Positions 10,902 to 21,654 of a stretch of DNA of 64,000 nucleotides are shown one piece after another. Under the pieces are notes generated by a model that was not told the DNA's origin, did no database searches, and saw nothing but the letters and a program-made list of their open reading frames with translations. Origin of the DNA: Aspidiotus rigidus. Lineage: Eukaryota > Arthropoda > Insecta > Hemiptera > Diaspididae. The translations under genes were made by a program, and so were the position numbers. Numbering within the stretch: position 1 is the stretch's first letter; every line of letters starts with the position of its first letter. The stretch covers positions 1,302,001 through 1,366,000 of the forward strand of contig JAVHKY010000046.1 in the NCBI GenBank assembly GCA_035079385.1. The letters are read 5' to 3'.

Positions 10902-12707
10902 AAAGAGTATGACAACAAGACAATAGCTAATATATTGACTGAGAATATGTCGACCAAGAAAGTTGGAAGGGCAATAAGTCGCCAAACACACATCCTTCCA
11001 AAAATAAAGAAGGGAGACGGATCCGAGACACAGAATCTCGACGAGATAATAAAAATAGTGACAGGATTCTACAAAAACCTATACAGGGATGAGAGAGATG
11101 AAAGAACGAGGGCAGACGAGTACACATGGAAGCGCCACGTACGTAATACAGACGAGCTTCCGGAGATACTTGAGAAAGAAGTAGTGAACAAACTGAAGAA
11201 GTTGAAATCGGAAAAAGCAGCGGGTCCAAAAGACTTCGAGATAGCCACCTTAAAGTCACTAGCCGGGGTGATCACAAAATCCCTAAGAAAAATTTTCAAT
11301 GCAATTCTCAAGCCGGAACAATGGCTAACTTCCGAAATAGTTCTTCTCTTCAAAAAAGGCGATAGAGCTGATATGAGTAACTATTGTCCAATAAGTCTCA
11401 CCTCAACAATCTGTAAAATCTTCATGAAAATACTGAAAGACCGAATATATAACATTTTAGACTTACAACAACCTAACGAGCAAGCTGGTTTCAGAGAAGG
11501 TTTCTCCACAATTAACCACATTCAAACAGTAGATCAGATCATTGAAAAAACGAAAGAATACAACATTGAGGTACATCTCATGTTCATAGACTTCAACAAA
11601 GCGTTCGACTCCCAGTACCACAACTTTGTTTGGAAGGCATTAGCCGAACAAGGGGTCCCAGAAAAAAATCATAGAAATCTTATCAAATCAATACAACTTA
11701 TCGAGGGCTTATGTTAAACTGGACAGGGTGACACATTCAGGACCGAGAAAGGAGTTAAACAGGGCGACCCCTTATCCTCAAACATTTTCAACAGTGTATT
11801 AGAATTCGCATTCCAAAAACTACAATGGGACGATAAGGGGATCAAGATGAATGGAATAAATGTAAATAATCTCAGGTTCGCGGATGACATCATCCTAATA
11901 GGGAAAAGCTTTGAAGAATTACAGAATATGGCCGAAGAACTAAGAATAGAATGCGAAAAAGTGGGATTAAAAATGAATCTGTCCAAAACCAAAATTTTGT
12001 CTAAAAAACAAACTGAGGAGGCCATAGTTATAGATCAATCTGAAATTGGAAAAGTTTTAGAATATAGATATCTGGGGCGAATTCTTTCATTTGAAGATCG
12101 AATGAACGTAGAGATAAAAACTAGAATAGCAAACGCGTGGAGAGCCTTTTGGAGACTTAAACCAATTATGAAGGGTAGCTTGAACACCAGACTGAAAATC
12201 AAAGTACTAGAAAGTAACGTTCTACCGGTGACATACGTTGCGCAGACTTGGGCGGCAACTAAAACCCAAATTCAAAAGATAAAGTCTACCTATTACGCCA
12301 TGCTAAGGAAAATCCTGCAAATTAAATCGAATGATAGAATCAAGAAAACGGAAATAATTGAAAGAACACTCACACGGGATGCAGGATATACCTGCAAAAA
12401 ACTAAAGGTAAAATACGCAGGTCATATAGCAAGAGCTGACAGGAACAGGTGGAACGTTCTAGCTACAGTTTGGGTACCATATGGTAATAAGAGGAGTAGG
12501 GGTAGACCAGCGACTAGATGGTCCGATGAAATTGTAAGAAGGCTGGGCCCTCAATGGATGGGGGTTGCCCAAAATAGGAAAAGCTGGAAAGTGGTGATGG
12601 AGGCTTATGCTCAATTATGGGCAGTTTAGGCAACGGCGTACCTGACAAACTTCTATATACAAGCTTATGTAATGCATAAACAATAAAAAGCTGTATTAAT
12701 AATAATA
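10902..12707 (+). mobile_element. RTE-like LINE, 5'-truncated, inserted in the MULE transposase
   Basis: It is flanked by an exact 13-bp duplication ATGGCGGAGACAT (10889-10901 and 12708-12720). The 3' end is AATAAAAAGCTGTATT followed by (AAT)n, a simple-repeat tail like those of RTE elements. Removing it restores the MULE reading frame across the TSD. Truncation at the 5' side is typical of target-primed reverse transcription. Confidence 0.9.
10935..12629 (+). pseudogene. RTE-type reverse transcriptase, interrupted by a stop
   Basis: The frame 10935-11717 holds LKKLKSEKAAGPKDFE, SNYCPISLTSTICKIF, EQAGFREGFSTINHIQ and MFIDFNKAFDS. After a TAA (11715-11717) and a shift it continues as GVKQGDPLSSNIFN, then LRFADDIILIG (catalytic FADD, about 11875-11890), EYRYLGRILS and a C-terminal RGRPATRWSDEI. 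The order of RT motifs and the 'GRP..RW.D.I' tail match RTE-clade elements. The endonuclease is absent because of 5' truncation. Confidence 0.85.
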
Positions 12708-13522
12708 ATGGCGGAGACATTGGAGAAGTGGTCCAGTCGGCGAGACCCGTCGTCCATAAATTGTGTCACCTTTGCTGAGAAACCAACCATTTTACTCAGA
12801 CAGTAGACTGACGCATTCCAATGGGCCGCTCATAATTGGCCAGTGTTGCAACATGATGAAGGTGGTATTACGCGGTATTACGTCATGTCATCAAGAAAGG
12901 GTGAACCAATTACAGCAAAACAACTGAAGAAGTTCCAGCGCCGCGAAAACCAATGGGCCAATTTTGACGATTTCAAATCATGGCAGTCGGAAATATGGAC
13001 TATCGAATTCACCGACGTGGGAGTTACATGTTCATGCCCCGTATTTCTAAAGAATAGACTGTGTAAACACACATTAGGTATGCAGATAAGGAGGAAAGAG
13101 GTACACGTACCGCAGGAGGCAAAAAATGTTCCACTGGGGCAACGACAGAAGAGAGGGCGACCCAGTAAAGCCAAGAAAGCCATGATTGTGCAGTGACATG
13201 TGAAAAATTTTTACTTTTTTAAAAAAATAATTGCATGTTTTCAATGTTTTCAATTTTTTTTTAGATTCTAATTTCTCGTGCGATAAATACTCGGCCAAAA
13301 TTTTATTCCATCGTTTTATGTCAATTTTTTTTCGTTCATGAATTAATATCTCGTTTTATAAAATTATTTCTCGTACAATTCCCTTTTCTTTTTGATAGCT
13401 TCTTTTTATTCTCGTGAAAATTTTCCTTTCTCGTTCATTTATTACAACTCCTGTGAACACACTTTTTTTTCTCGTTATTGCTCTTTCATTTCTTGGGCCG
13501 ATAAATGGCACCCATAAAATTA

Positions 13523-14164
13523 TTCATTTCATATTCCCATCGCGTTTAAGACATTCCCTTTCATTTGTATTCAATTTCATTCATATTGTTCGAACCGCCT
13601 TTTCAAGAATTCACATCACACCTTTTTGATTCTACTTGTAAAAGCTAACACTCAACAATTAATAAGCAATAACCTGAAGCATGGCCTTCTCTAGTTACAG
13701 GCTGGTAGACTAAATCTGTCAACGCTGCAATCAGCCTCCTCACATAGATGATTCGGGTTCCGGGCGGCAAAGTGTTACAGTACCCCACTTTGTCAACTAC
13801 CACAATTTTTCATTTTCAAATGATTGTCGTTTGATTACGAGTGAACGGATTCCAATGAGAGTACCCACACAAAATAGAAAAATGTTCGTTCTTTAATTAG
13901 AGTTCTCTTCACTTTCTCTTTAAAATGCCCTGTATTTTAGAAAACATCGATTATTTGAACTTTTTCCGGTATTTTCCATAAGAGTGAATGTCAACGTCAA
14001 CCCCCTGGCGTTGTTGTCATTTTTCAGCCTACCGGCCTGTAACTGGAGGCGGCCATACATGAAGTAACCACTGTTCAGTACAAACAACGCTGTTATTACA
14101 CCCTTCCAACAATTGTCATTTTCGTCATGAGATGAGAATAATAAGTAACACAAATCATAACATC
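13523..14164. repeat. Unclassified repeat 'A', right half
   Basis: It continues the repeat cut by the MULE (TTCATTTCATATTCCC... TAATAAGCAATAACCTGAAGC). It is itself interrupted by a MITE (13681-14059) and resumes with AACCACTGTTCAGTACAAAC, matching 17558-17920. Confidence 0.7.
13681..14059. repeat. MITE inserted in repeat A
   Basis: Terminal inverted repeats: left ATGGCCTTCTCTAGTTACAG, right (reverse complement) ATGGCCGCCTCCAGTTACAG, both followed by GCYGGTAG. The other repeat-A copy has CCTGAAGCAACCACTG without the insert (about 17780). The flanks TGAAGCA and TGAAGTA suggest an imperfect 7-9-bp target duplication. Confidence 0.65.
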
Positions 14165-14722
14165 ACGTAAAATTGAAATCCTTTATTAATTGATACTATT
14201 TGTCTGCTCAAAACCCAACGATGTACTAATTATACCGCCTTTGTAGTCAACTTCAAAGTACTTGGAAATAAGTATTAGGTAAATTAAAATTCCAAATTGA
14301 ATCGCCAACAAAGCCGGGATACCGCATTCGCGATCCATGATCAACTTTTAAATCATTCTGTTCTGTACGTTTTTATTCGCAATTATTCATTTCAGTTTCC
14401 CATGGCATTGTAAAAAATCTCGTTTCATCCGCATTTAGTAAAGGAAAATGAATTTATAATTTGAACATTCCGTAAAATCAAATTTAGTTAATACACTGAT
14501 TAATGTGAACACGCGAAGACACAAGAAACAACACAAAACAAGATAGGCTACAAAACTCTTCTCGCCTGAAAATTAGGCCATAAGAATCAAACTATCAAAG
14601 ACGACAAAACAATGAACATCAAATATGATTGAAACGCAAAACGCATTAACACAATAATGCACAAAGAAAAAAGCAAGATACACGTCATGACACGACACGG
14701 TACCATTAAAAATACCCACAAC
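14165..14722. repeat. Unclassified repeat 'B', copy 2, left part
   Basis: Matches 7540 onward and 17920 onward (CTGCTCAAAACCCAACGATG...). It is broken at CCCACAAC by the element at 14723-16946 and resumes at 16947. Confidence 0.7.
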
Positions 14723-16946
14723 GTAGCGATGCTCAGAACTAGTTTGTAAACACGTTCAAGAACCAAATTAGGCCTACTGTTTCTATCTAGCAAAATTTAA
14801 TCGAGATTCAAGTGGTACCTAAGTTAGACTTGATGACTCCAAAAAATTGATAGCCAGATAAAATAGAGGTTTCCACCTATTGTTCAAGAGTCAATAATGA
14901 TTTTGAAAGTATTTTAGATGTTGGATACAAATTAGGGCGTTTGCCGTTCTTAATTCAAGACTTTGGTTTTGTTATTAGGGAAATTCAGCAGAATTTTATA
15001 TAAATTTATAAGGGAAGGACAAATAAACGGCAAACGCTTTTCCAATCAACCTCAAAACTATATTTTTATATTACACTAGCTACCCAACGAATTCAAACTT
15101 TTTGAAAATTGCTGAGCTGAAATTATCTAATTCAAAATGAATTTTGAACGCTGAATTCAATGTCGTTCTCAGTTTTGTGATAGGACGTCTCAATTTTTTG
15201 TATTCGCATGAAATATTCACGTTTATTCGCAGCGCGTTGTTACAGAGTAGCGTTCCTTCTATCGATAGCCGATACTTCAGGTATCGAGAAGTTTGTGTTA
15301 CGTTCTGCAACAACGCGATGCGAATAAACATGAATATTTCACGCGAATACGAAAAATTGAGAAGCCCTATCAAAAAACTGAGAACGTTATTAAATTCAGC
15401 GTTCAAAATTCATTTACAATTAGATAATTTCACTATTTCAGCTCAGCAATTTTTAGGCTGTTGGGATAGTGTTATGAGCTACCTATGTAGCTGAAAAAGT
15501 AAATAAACTTACAAACGTAGGTATTTAATTCAAATCACGGATTCAAATTGAAAAACATACGAGTATAATTTAAAGGAACCTCATTTAGGACATTAAGGTT
15601 GTTGTTCACAGAGCCTGTACAGATTCATGTAAGGTGAACAAATTTTCTTTCTTTCAACCATTGAGTTGGATGAATGAATTCAAAAACTATTTCAGAAGGG
15701 TTACCAAAATTTTGCATTTACTATTCATATTTTTTTTATTTCTTCGCCAGCTATAATTATATCGCATTGAAATTGAAATGAAATGCCAAGTCTTGAGAAG
15801 TGTGTTTGAGAAGAACTCTCAAATTGTAATTGCAAAAAGTTGCAAGGACCAACAATGCCTGATAGAAGAAGAATGAGAATTTTCCTTTTTTGAAGAGTTC
15901 TCATGATAAATTGGATACCAATTATTTACACAGCTAGTTACCGTACTTAATATTTCACGAGATGCTTGCAAATTCCAGAGGCCGTTCCATGTCTACTATA
16001 TGAAAAGTGGAAGAGATTTCAAGAGAAGAGAGAGGGTTTTCTACAGGACATATTACAGTCATTTGCTATTTTCCATTCCAGTACCAGTATGTTTCAAATT
16101 GGGAAGTAGTTTCAAATTTCAATTCATCTCTCTTTTTCTTATTCAATGAAGGCTTAGGTACCTACTGTTGTTTTTAGATACGTACCTGAATATTAAAAAC
16201 AAACCTTTTTTGTGGCCCTGTGGCGACTAGTTTAATAAGGTATAATAATAAGTAATTCGGTAACAAGTTGCATAGTCTACCTATAAGTATACGTTCAACT
16301 TCAATATTTCTTATAATTCTTACAATTGAGAAAATTATAATCATTCGATAAAATTCAGAAAAAAAAAATGTAGGTATCGATTTATTCTTAGTTGGAATGT
16401 AGCTTAGATTCTTTCTTCTTCTTTCGCAAAATATTTTTACCATGGCATTTTATTGCAGATGAATTCTTTTTTTCCGCTCAATCAGCGAATTGTAATATTA
16501 TTTATCACAAATACTCAGAAATAAACGTAAACGAAGAAACTCAACGTCCCCCTGTCTTTCTGAAAGAAAAAACGCATTACCAATGCATATCCTGAGTTAC
16601 ATGCGCGCTGGTTACAATTGAGCCACTGGCATTTCTCATCATTCAATTTAAAACGCAATCACTGTGGCGATCACTAATGATAAGCCCAAAGTCGTTAAAA
16701 CCTATATAAGAGGAAATTTTATGGGCTACAACTTTTTTTCTCTCCAATTTTTCGAATAATCGAATATTTGTCGAGATATTATAAAAATAAGAGAACAAAT
16801 CGTGAATTCTCAATAAGCGTATATGTATTTAGCCACATTGATTGACGACAAAGCTTACAACGCGCTCTAGTATCACAATCATGAAACAGCGACAAAACGA
16901 CGGACAAGATTTCCGTTTTGTGTCCATACCTCTATAATGTACCGTG
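14723..16946. mobile_element. Copy 1 of a 2.2-kb element, left terminus missing, 8-bp TSD
   Basis: It is colinear without indels with 44110-46333 (constant offset 29387). I saw only four substitutions in 2224 bp (near 15042, 15435, 16622 and 16918). An exact 8-bp duplication CCCACAAC flanks it (14715-14722 and 16947-16954), and the repeat-B copy at about 8700 shows the uninterrupted site. The right end reads ...TATAATGTACCGTG. The left end lacks the matching terminal repeat that copy 2 has at 43778. No convincing protein is encoded: the apparent ORFs of 108 and 116 codons are opposite-strand readings of the internal palindrome. Confidence 0.75.
15065..15480. repeat. Imperfect palindrome of about 400 bp inside the element
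   Basis: Two arms of about 200 bp mirror each other around 15270-15295 (ATCGATAGCCGATACTTCAGGTATCGA). For example GAATTTTGAACGCTGAATTC on the left answers AATTCAGCGTTCAAAATTC on the right. The same palindrome is in copy 2 (44452-44867). It would form a long hairpin. Confidence 0.8.
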
Positions 16947-17066
16947 CCCACAACTTACTGCGTTATGGACTACCATGCTGTGCCGGCAGCGTCTAAACTG
17001 AGACGAAAGAAGAAGAAGAAGAAGAAGAAGAAGAAGAAGAAGAAGAAACAAGTAGCTCGCGGGCGG
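16947..17066. repeat. Repeat 'B', copy 2, right tail with (GAA)n
   Basis: CCCACAACTTACTGCGTTATGGAC and the following (GAA)n run (about 17006-17045) correspond to 8697-8810, where the run is (GAAA)n instead. Confidence 0.65.
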
Positions 17067-17283
17067 GGTGTCGATTTCTTGGTTTACGTTGGAAACGAAT
17101 AACAGATCGCGCCAGATGTTGAGACGTAGGTGTAACAGAGAGGGAACCATGTTCAGCGATGCTTTTTCTCTTTTACTCTACCGGTTAACACGCAGCGCAC
17201 TCACGTTTTTGTTTCCAGCAAAACGACACCGTTCATAACAATAGGCCTGTACGGCTGGGTTACGAAGTAATATATAGTCAATG
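17067..17283 (-). repeat. Truncated MITE of the CATTGACTATA family, reverse orientation
   Basis: Read on the minus strand it begins CATTGACTATATATTACTTC and runs to ...CCAAGAAATCGACACC, matching 17291-17550 and 48320-48581, but the far terminus is missing. It lies back to back with the next copy, separated by ATATTAC. Confidence 0.7.
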
Positions 17284-17290
17284 ATATTAC

Positions 17291-17550
17291 CATTGACTAT
17301 ACATTAACCAGACACAGTCCTATTGTTATGAACGGTGTCGTTTTGCTGGAAACGACAACGTGAGTGCGCTGCGTGTTAACCAGTAGAGTAAAAGAGGAAA
17401 AACATCGCTGAACATCGGTCCCTCTCTGTTACACCCACGTCTTAACATCTGGCGCGATCTGTTATTTGTTTCCAACGTACTCCAAGAAATCGACACCATT
17501 TATAACAATAGGACTGTACGTCTGGGTTACAAAGTAATATATAGTCAATG
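17291..17550 (+). repeat. MITE, CATTGACTATA termini, 7-bp TSD
   Basis: Ends CATTGACTATA...TATAGTCAATG; flanked by exact ATATTAC on both sides (17284-17290, 17551-17557). Same length class and sequence as 48320-48581. The pair with 17067-17283 makes a large inverted repeat. Non-coding. Confidence 0.8.
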
Positions 17551-17557
17551 ATATTAC

Positions 17558-19435
17558 AGAGCTAGGATATCACATTCACAATCAATTTTTTATCATCCTA
17601 TTTCCTACTTTTTTATTTGTAATTATTCATTTCATATTCCCATCGCGTTGTAAGACATTCCCTTTCATTTGTATTCAATTTCATTCATATTGTGTGAACC
17701 GCCTTTTCGAGGATTCACAACACATCCTTTTGATTCTATTTGTAAAGGCTAACACTCAACAATTAATAAGCAATAACCTGAAGCAACCACTGTTGAGTAC
17801 AAACAACGCTGATATTACACCCTTCCAACAATTGTCATTTTCGTCATGAGATAAGAATAATAAGAAACACAAATTGTAGGCCTAACATCACATAGAATTG
17901 AAATCCTTGATTAATTAATACTACCACAAACTTCATTTGTCTGCTCAAAACCCAACGATGTAATTATTATACTACCTTTGTAGTCCACTTCAAACTCAAA
18001 GTACTTAGATCTAAGTATAGGTAAATTAAAATTCAAAATTGAATCGCGGACCACAAAGCCAGGATATCGCATTCGCGATCCATGATCGACTTTTAAATCA
18101 TTCTGTTCCCTACGTTTTTATTCGCAATTATTCATTTCAGTTTCCCATCGCATTGTAAAAAATCTCGTTTTATTTGTATTTCATAACTTGCAGATAGTAG
18201 AATTGTTCTTAGAAATAATCTCTCTTGCGTCTAATTTGTTAGGAGCTGAGCAATCTCTGATGAAATATAATCTATTCATCAATACTCTCGTAATCACATT
18301 TTATTGAATAGACTAACCTAACCTCCACTTGAGTACAATCTCATTTCATAAAAATAGTAAAAGAAACAAACGCCCAACAATTAATTGGTAAAAGAAGCTT
18401 TGTGAATTATGTTCAGCTTTTGTCTATATATCTGTATATCTTTCATATTAGCGTATAGGTACAGTGCAGTGTATCAAACCAAGTCATAGAAGTATTTCCA
18501 GCAAGCTCCTCCTTATAACAATATTCATATTCCGTCAAAACCAAAAAATTCGATTCCAATACATCTTTGTAAACACTGCGAAATAATATTGATTTCGATG
18601 TTATTTGGCTTCTAATTCAGGCGTAAGATAACCGGTACTAGAAACTAAATATACGTACCTTACACAGACTGCAAGTTGAAATAATAAAATTTCGATAATT
18701 ATTCATCCAAACTGTTCATACCTCATACTTTCTAGAGAAATATACTCAAAGAGAGTAACGAGTCGCTTTCTATACCGTGAGAATGACTGTTTAGTCGAAA
18801 GCGCTCGGTCTGTTGATAATATTGTGCGGTTCTTGTATTTGTTCGTTACTCTCTTTGAGTATATTTCTCTATGATGGATGACCGTAAAATTAAAAAACGC
18901 ATTGATTCATACTTTCTACTTAGCTTTTCACTTTCTATCAAATAGAACTACAAACTCAGATTGGAGACTAGAATCATTGTAATTAGATACCGATTTTATG
19001 ATCAGGATACTCAACGATCATTCATTTCATATTTTGCTCTACCTACCGCTTCACCATTCACATTATTTAGACCAATTTCAAGAATTCATATTTCATCACT
19101 CTAATTCTTTTCCATCGCAATTAAGACGTTTGGTTCCATTTGTAGTCATCTGATACCTAATCATTAAAATGAAATAAACTTGCAATTTGAACATATCAAA
19201 TTTATTATTGCGAATGTTCGATAATAAAGAGACTACTATTTTTATTGTTCCGTTCCTATGTGATTCCTACGACCATTACAACATTTGAATACAATCAAAA
19301 CGCAAAATGCAATGATAACACGCCAAAAGCCAAAGACTCGAGACTGTACAGCATGTACAGCATACAGCTTACTCGACCATGACGTCAGCGTCTTAACTGA
19401 GCCGAAGAAATAAGTGATTACAATATGGTCGGCTA
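17558..19435. repeat. Repeat 'A' (17558-17920) plus repeat 'B' copy 3
   Basis: The A part is uninterrupted and serves as the empty site for the MULE at 9057 and the MITE at 13681. The B part (17920-19435) matches 7540-8860 with small indels and carries one 172-bp insertion (18735-18906). No coding capacity was recognised. Confidence 0.7.
18735..18906. mobile_element. 172-bp hairpin insertion with 12-bp target duplication
   Basis: TCATACTTTCTA occurs exactly at 18723-18734 and 18907-18918, and repeat-B copy 1 has a single such site (about 8252). The insert contains a stem ATATACTCAAAGAGAGTAACGA answered by TCGTTACTCTCTTTGAGTATAT, then a 35-bp non-palindromic tail. A 12-bp TSD is longer than that of the MITEs here and suggests LINE-type insertion. 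Confidence 0.65.
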
Positions 19436-20410
19436 GCGCCTGCGCCGACCCTAAAAACTATGTTTCTACTTGATCTCATACTCTCCACGACCTTTTACTG
19501 CATCGATTGTGCCAATATGTGGGGGTATGGTGGAAATGAATGATTATAAAGAGACATGGAAAATTAGCGTTCAACTTATTTTAAAAACTTCACAACATCG
19601 AGAGATTATATCGCGGTATAAACACTACACAACAACGAAAAATTTCTTGAAAAATATGAATGGAATGAAATAGGTCGTATCTCAAAGTATTTTTTGCGCT
19701 GAATTGAGAACAACTTGCCGTTTTTTGATAGTAGATCGCGTTTTCTAGTCAAGAACTTGTTTAATTGGCGCACATTGTCGCGAGACAAAAAATTCCTCAT
19801 TGTGCTTTGATACTGCTATCGTTAATCAAAGCTCGAGAACAAACGTTAGGTTCCGTGACAATGCGCGGCAACTGAATAAAATAATAACAAGAAACTACGA
19901 TCTGTTATCGAAAACCGGCAAACGGTCCTGAATCCCGTTCCATATCGTAAGAGTTGAATTGATCAGGTGCCCTTTTGACAGAGAACTCCTCATTTGCAGG
20001 CGCACGTTGAAGAATAATTATTGGTAGACAGGCGAAAATTGGGTCAGACAGTCCTCATATCTTCACGAAGAAAACGATCTGGATAAATTTTCATGAAAAA
20101 ATAAATAATTTGTAGGAAATTTTACACTCCGCCAATTTCTACCATTCAATTTTCCATCAAAATCGCTTCGTTCCCAAGTTATTAGGTTCATGCTCGTTCT
20201 ACGAGTCATGAACCACTTGCAATCGCTTTGTTTTTTTTTTTTTCAGTCTCACGATGTTGTTTGCCGACCTTTCGATTTCGATGTTCGATGTACAATGTAC
20301 TCACGATATACACTCGATTGTTTTACCGCAACGAGAAAAGAGAAAAGTTGTTTTTGCGTTCGAATGTGAACGAGGTTGGTGGCCGTTTTTTCTTTCGCTT
20401 TCAAGTTTTG

Positions 20411-21408
20411 CGTTCCCGGTCATTTACCTGACAGCATTTGCCTGAAAACCATTTGCCTGAATGAAAAAAATCCTGTAAACTCAATACCTGACATTGTAAT
20501 CCCTGACATCCGTTCACCTGATCATTTTTTACCTGACAGACATTTGCCTGAAATTTTTATCCTGAAAACACATTTTCCTGACAGACATTTGCCTGACAAT
20601 TGTTAACGGAAAAGTGTTTTTTCCACCTCGACCAATCTATGTTCAGAAGGGTACAAGCCGAGGGACTCCAAGGTCGCTACAATGATCCCGACGATGTCTC
20701 TGTACGGCGGTTCGTACACATGGTGCTTTCATTGGCTTTTGTGCCTGACGAGGAAGTAGGAGAGGCGTTCGATTTGTTGGCTGGTGAAGCGCCAGAAGAG
20801 CTCGAACCGATACTCGATTACTTTCAAAACACGTATGTAACCGGCAGACCAGCTCGAGGCCGCCGTAGAGCTGTCCCACCACGATACCAGCCGACGTTAT
20901 GGAGTCATTACCTGCCAGCCCTCACCAATTTACATAAAACCAATAACTGTTCTGAGGGCTGGCATAATCGATTCAATCGGCTGGTGGGCAAAAGTCATCT
21001 CGACACTTATAAGTTCATTAAAGAACTACAAAAAGAGCAGGCCCATACAGAAATTTGTACAGCGGAACTCTCACTGGGAAAGCGGGTGAAGACGGCACCC
21101 AAGAAGAAATGATTGGACCTTTAAGAACGGATACATGGAATCGCCAACCAATACGAACAGTACAAAGATAATGACGACATCATTGAGTATCTGAGAATTG
21201 TTAGTTTTAATGTAAGAATATCAGGAATATAACAAAATTAATAGTTTATCTTGTCAGGGGCATGGTTTTCAGGTAAAAGTTAGTCAGGTATTATGCAGTC
21301 AGGGCGAAATTTTTCAGGTTCATATTATTCAGGCATTTGACTGTCAGGGATTTTTAATTCAGGCAAACGGTTTTCAGGTTATCGTATTCAGGTAAATGTC
21401 AGGGAATC
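20411..21408 (+). mobile_element. Short MULE with CCTGA-rich subterminal arrays, 9-bp TSD
   Basis: Exact 9-bp duplication CAAGTTTTG (20402-20410 and 21409-21417). Inverted ends: left TTCCCGGTCATTTACCTGA, right (reverse complement) TTCCCTGACATTTACCTGA. The left 190 bp contains more than ten CCTGA units, mostly as TTTRCCTGA; the right 170 bp contains the same motif inverted (TCAGG). Between them lies a transposase fragment. This is a defective or non-autonomous MULE. Confidence 0.85.
20600..21112 (+). pseudogene. MULE transposase C-terminal part
   Basis: An uninterrupted 170-codon frame starting at ATG 20600. It reads CFFHLDQSMFRRVQAEGL, then VRRFVHMVLSLAFVP and TNNCSEGWHNRFNRLVGKSH. The CFFHL...R.VQ..GL and 'TNN.SEGWHNRFN..VGK.H' blocks belong to the half after the catalytic core of FLYWCH-associated MULE transposases. 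The N-terminal DDE core is absent, so it cannot transpose on its own. It differs from the transposase at 9563-13196. Confidence 0.8.
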
Positions 21409-21654
21409 CAAGTTTTGTGATTATTATTCTCGTGAAGTGCGTATTTCTGCACACGTATGTTCGCGTGTTCGTCATCTCATCTCACATTGTTCTTCCCTTC
21501 CGTGATCGAGTAGCTGCAGTCTGCTGACGTCGTCTTATTAGGAATAAACGATAAACGAGTTAATGATAAACGAGATGAAAATAGAAATGTGAATCCAGTA
21601 AATAAGAATGTTAATAAAGGTGTATACGAAAATAGGATTGAACAGATGAATTGT

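Larger units (their letters stand above)
9563..13196 (+). pseudogene. MULE transposase, frameshifted and split by a LINE
   Basis: The ATG at 9563 opens a short acidic and basic leader. A frameshift near 9680 leads into WLLKEKFTSSEEAEEAV and VEYRCTAAKYR, then HQTTDNHANH: a FLYWCH/WRKY-like Cys-His zinc-binding layout. The transposase core follows (9930-10889): IQIDATYKLTWQGYPVLLVG, MGDGSDAITNGF and CFFHVIKNLETYLKPL, carrying the acidic residues of the MULE DDE domain. The frame reads ...QFLKCMAET at the LINE insertion, resumes after it as MAETLEKWSSRRDP (12708 on), and ends in a SWIM zinc finger CSCPVFLKNRLCKH (about 13031-13072). Frameshifts (for example near 10800), a stop at 12803 and the insertion make it non-functional. 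Confidence 0.85.
9057..13513 (+). mobile_element. MULE (Mutator-like) DNA transposon with 9-bp TSD
   Basis: It is flanked by an exact 9-bp duplication ATAAAATTA (9048-9056 and 13514-13522). The ends are inverted: left GGGGAATATAAAACTG..., right (reverse complement) GGGTGCCATTTATCGG.... Both ends then carry CGAGAAAAAAAA, a GT-containing stretch and TTCACAG. The motif CGAGAAA recurs several times inward from the left end (9079, 9111, 9191 areas) and as TTTCTCG from the right end (13270-13480). A 9-bp TSD and an MULE transposase between the ends fix the superfamily. An RTE LINE lies inside (10902-12707). Confidence 0.85.

Noticed and set aside
15080..15494. Two overlapping ORFs of 108 and 116 codons on opposite strands with similar proteins (also at 44467-44881)
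   Set aside because: They are opposite-strand translations of the two arms of one palindrome, so the protein similarity is a by-product of DNA symmetry.
14723..16946. Segmental duplication of host DNA as an explanation for the 2.2-kb pair
   Set aside because: Exact 8-bp duplication at copy 1 and inverted termini with a near-exact 8-bp duplication at copy 2 point to transposition.
20411..20600. Regularly recurring CCTGA words resembling a CRISPR-like or satellite array
   Set aside because: Spacing is irregular, the word is short, the host is a eukaryote, and the array is mirrored at the other end of a TSD-flanked MULE.
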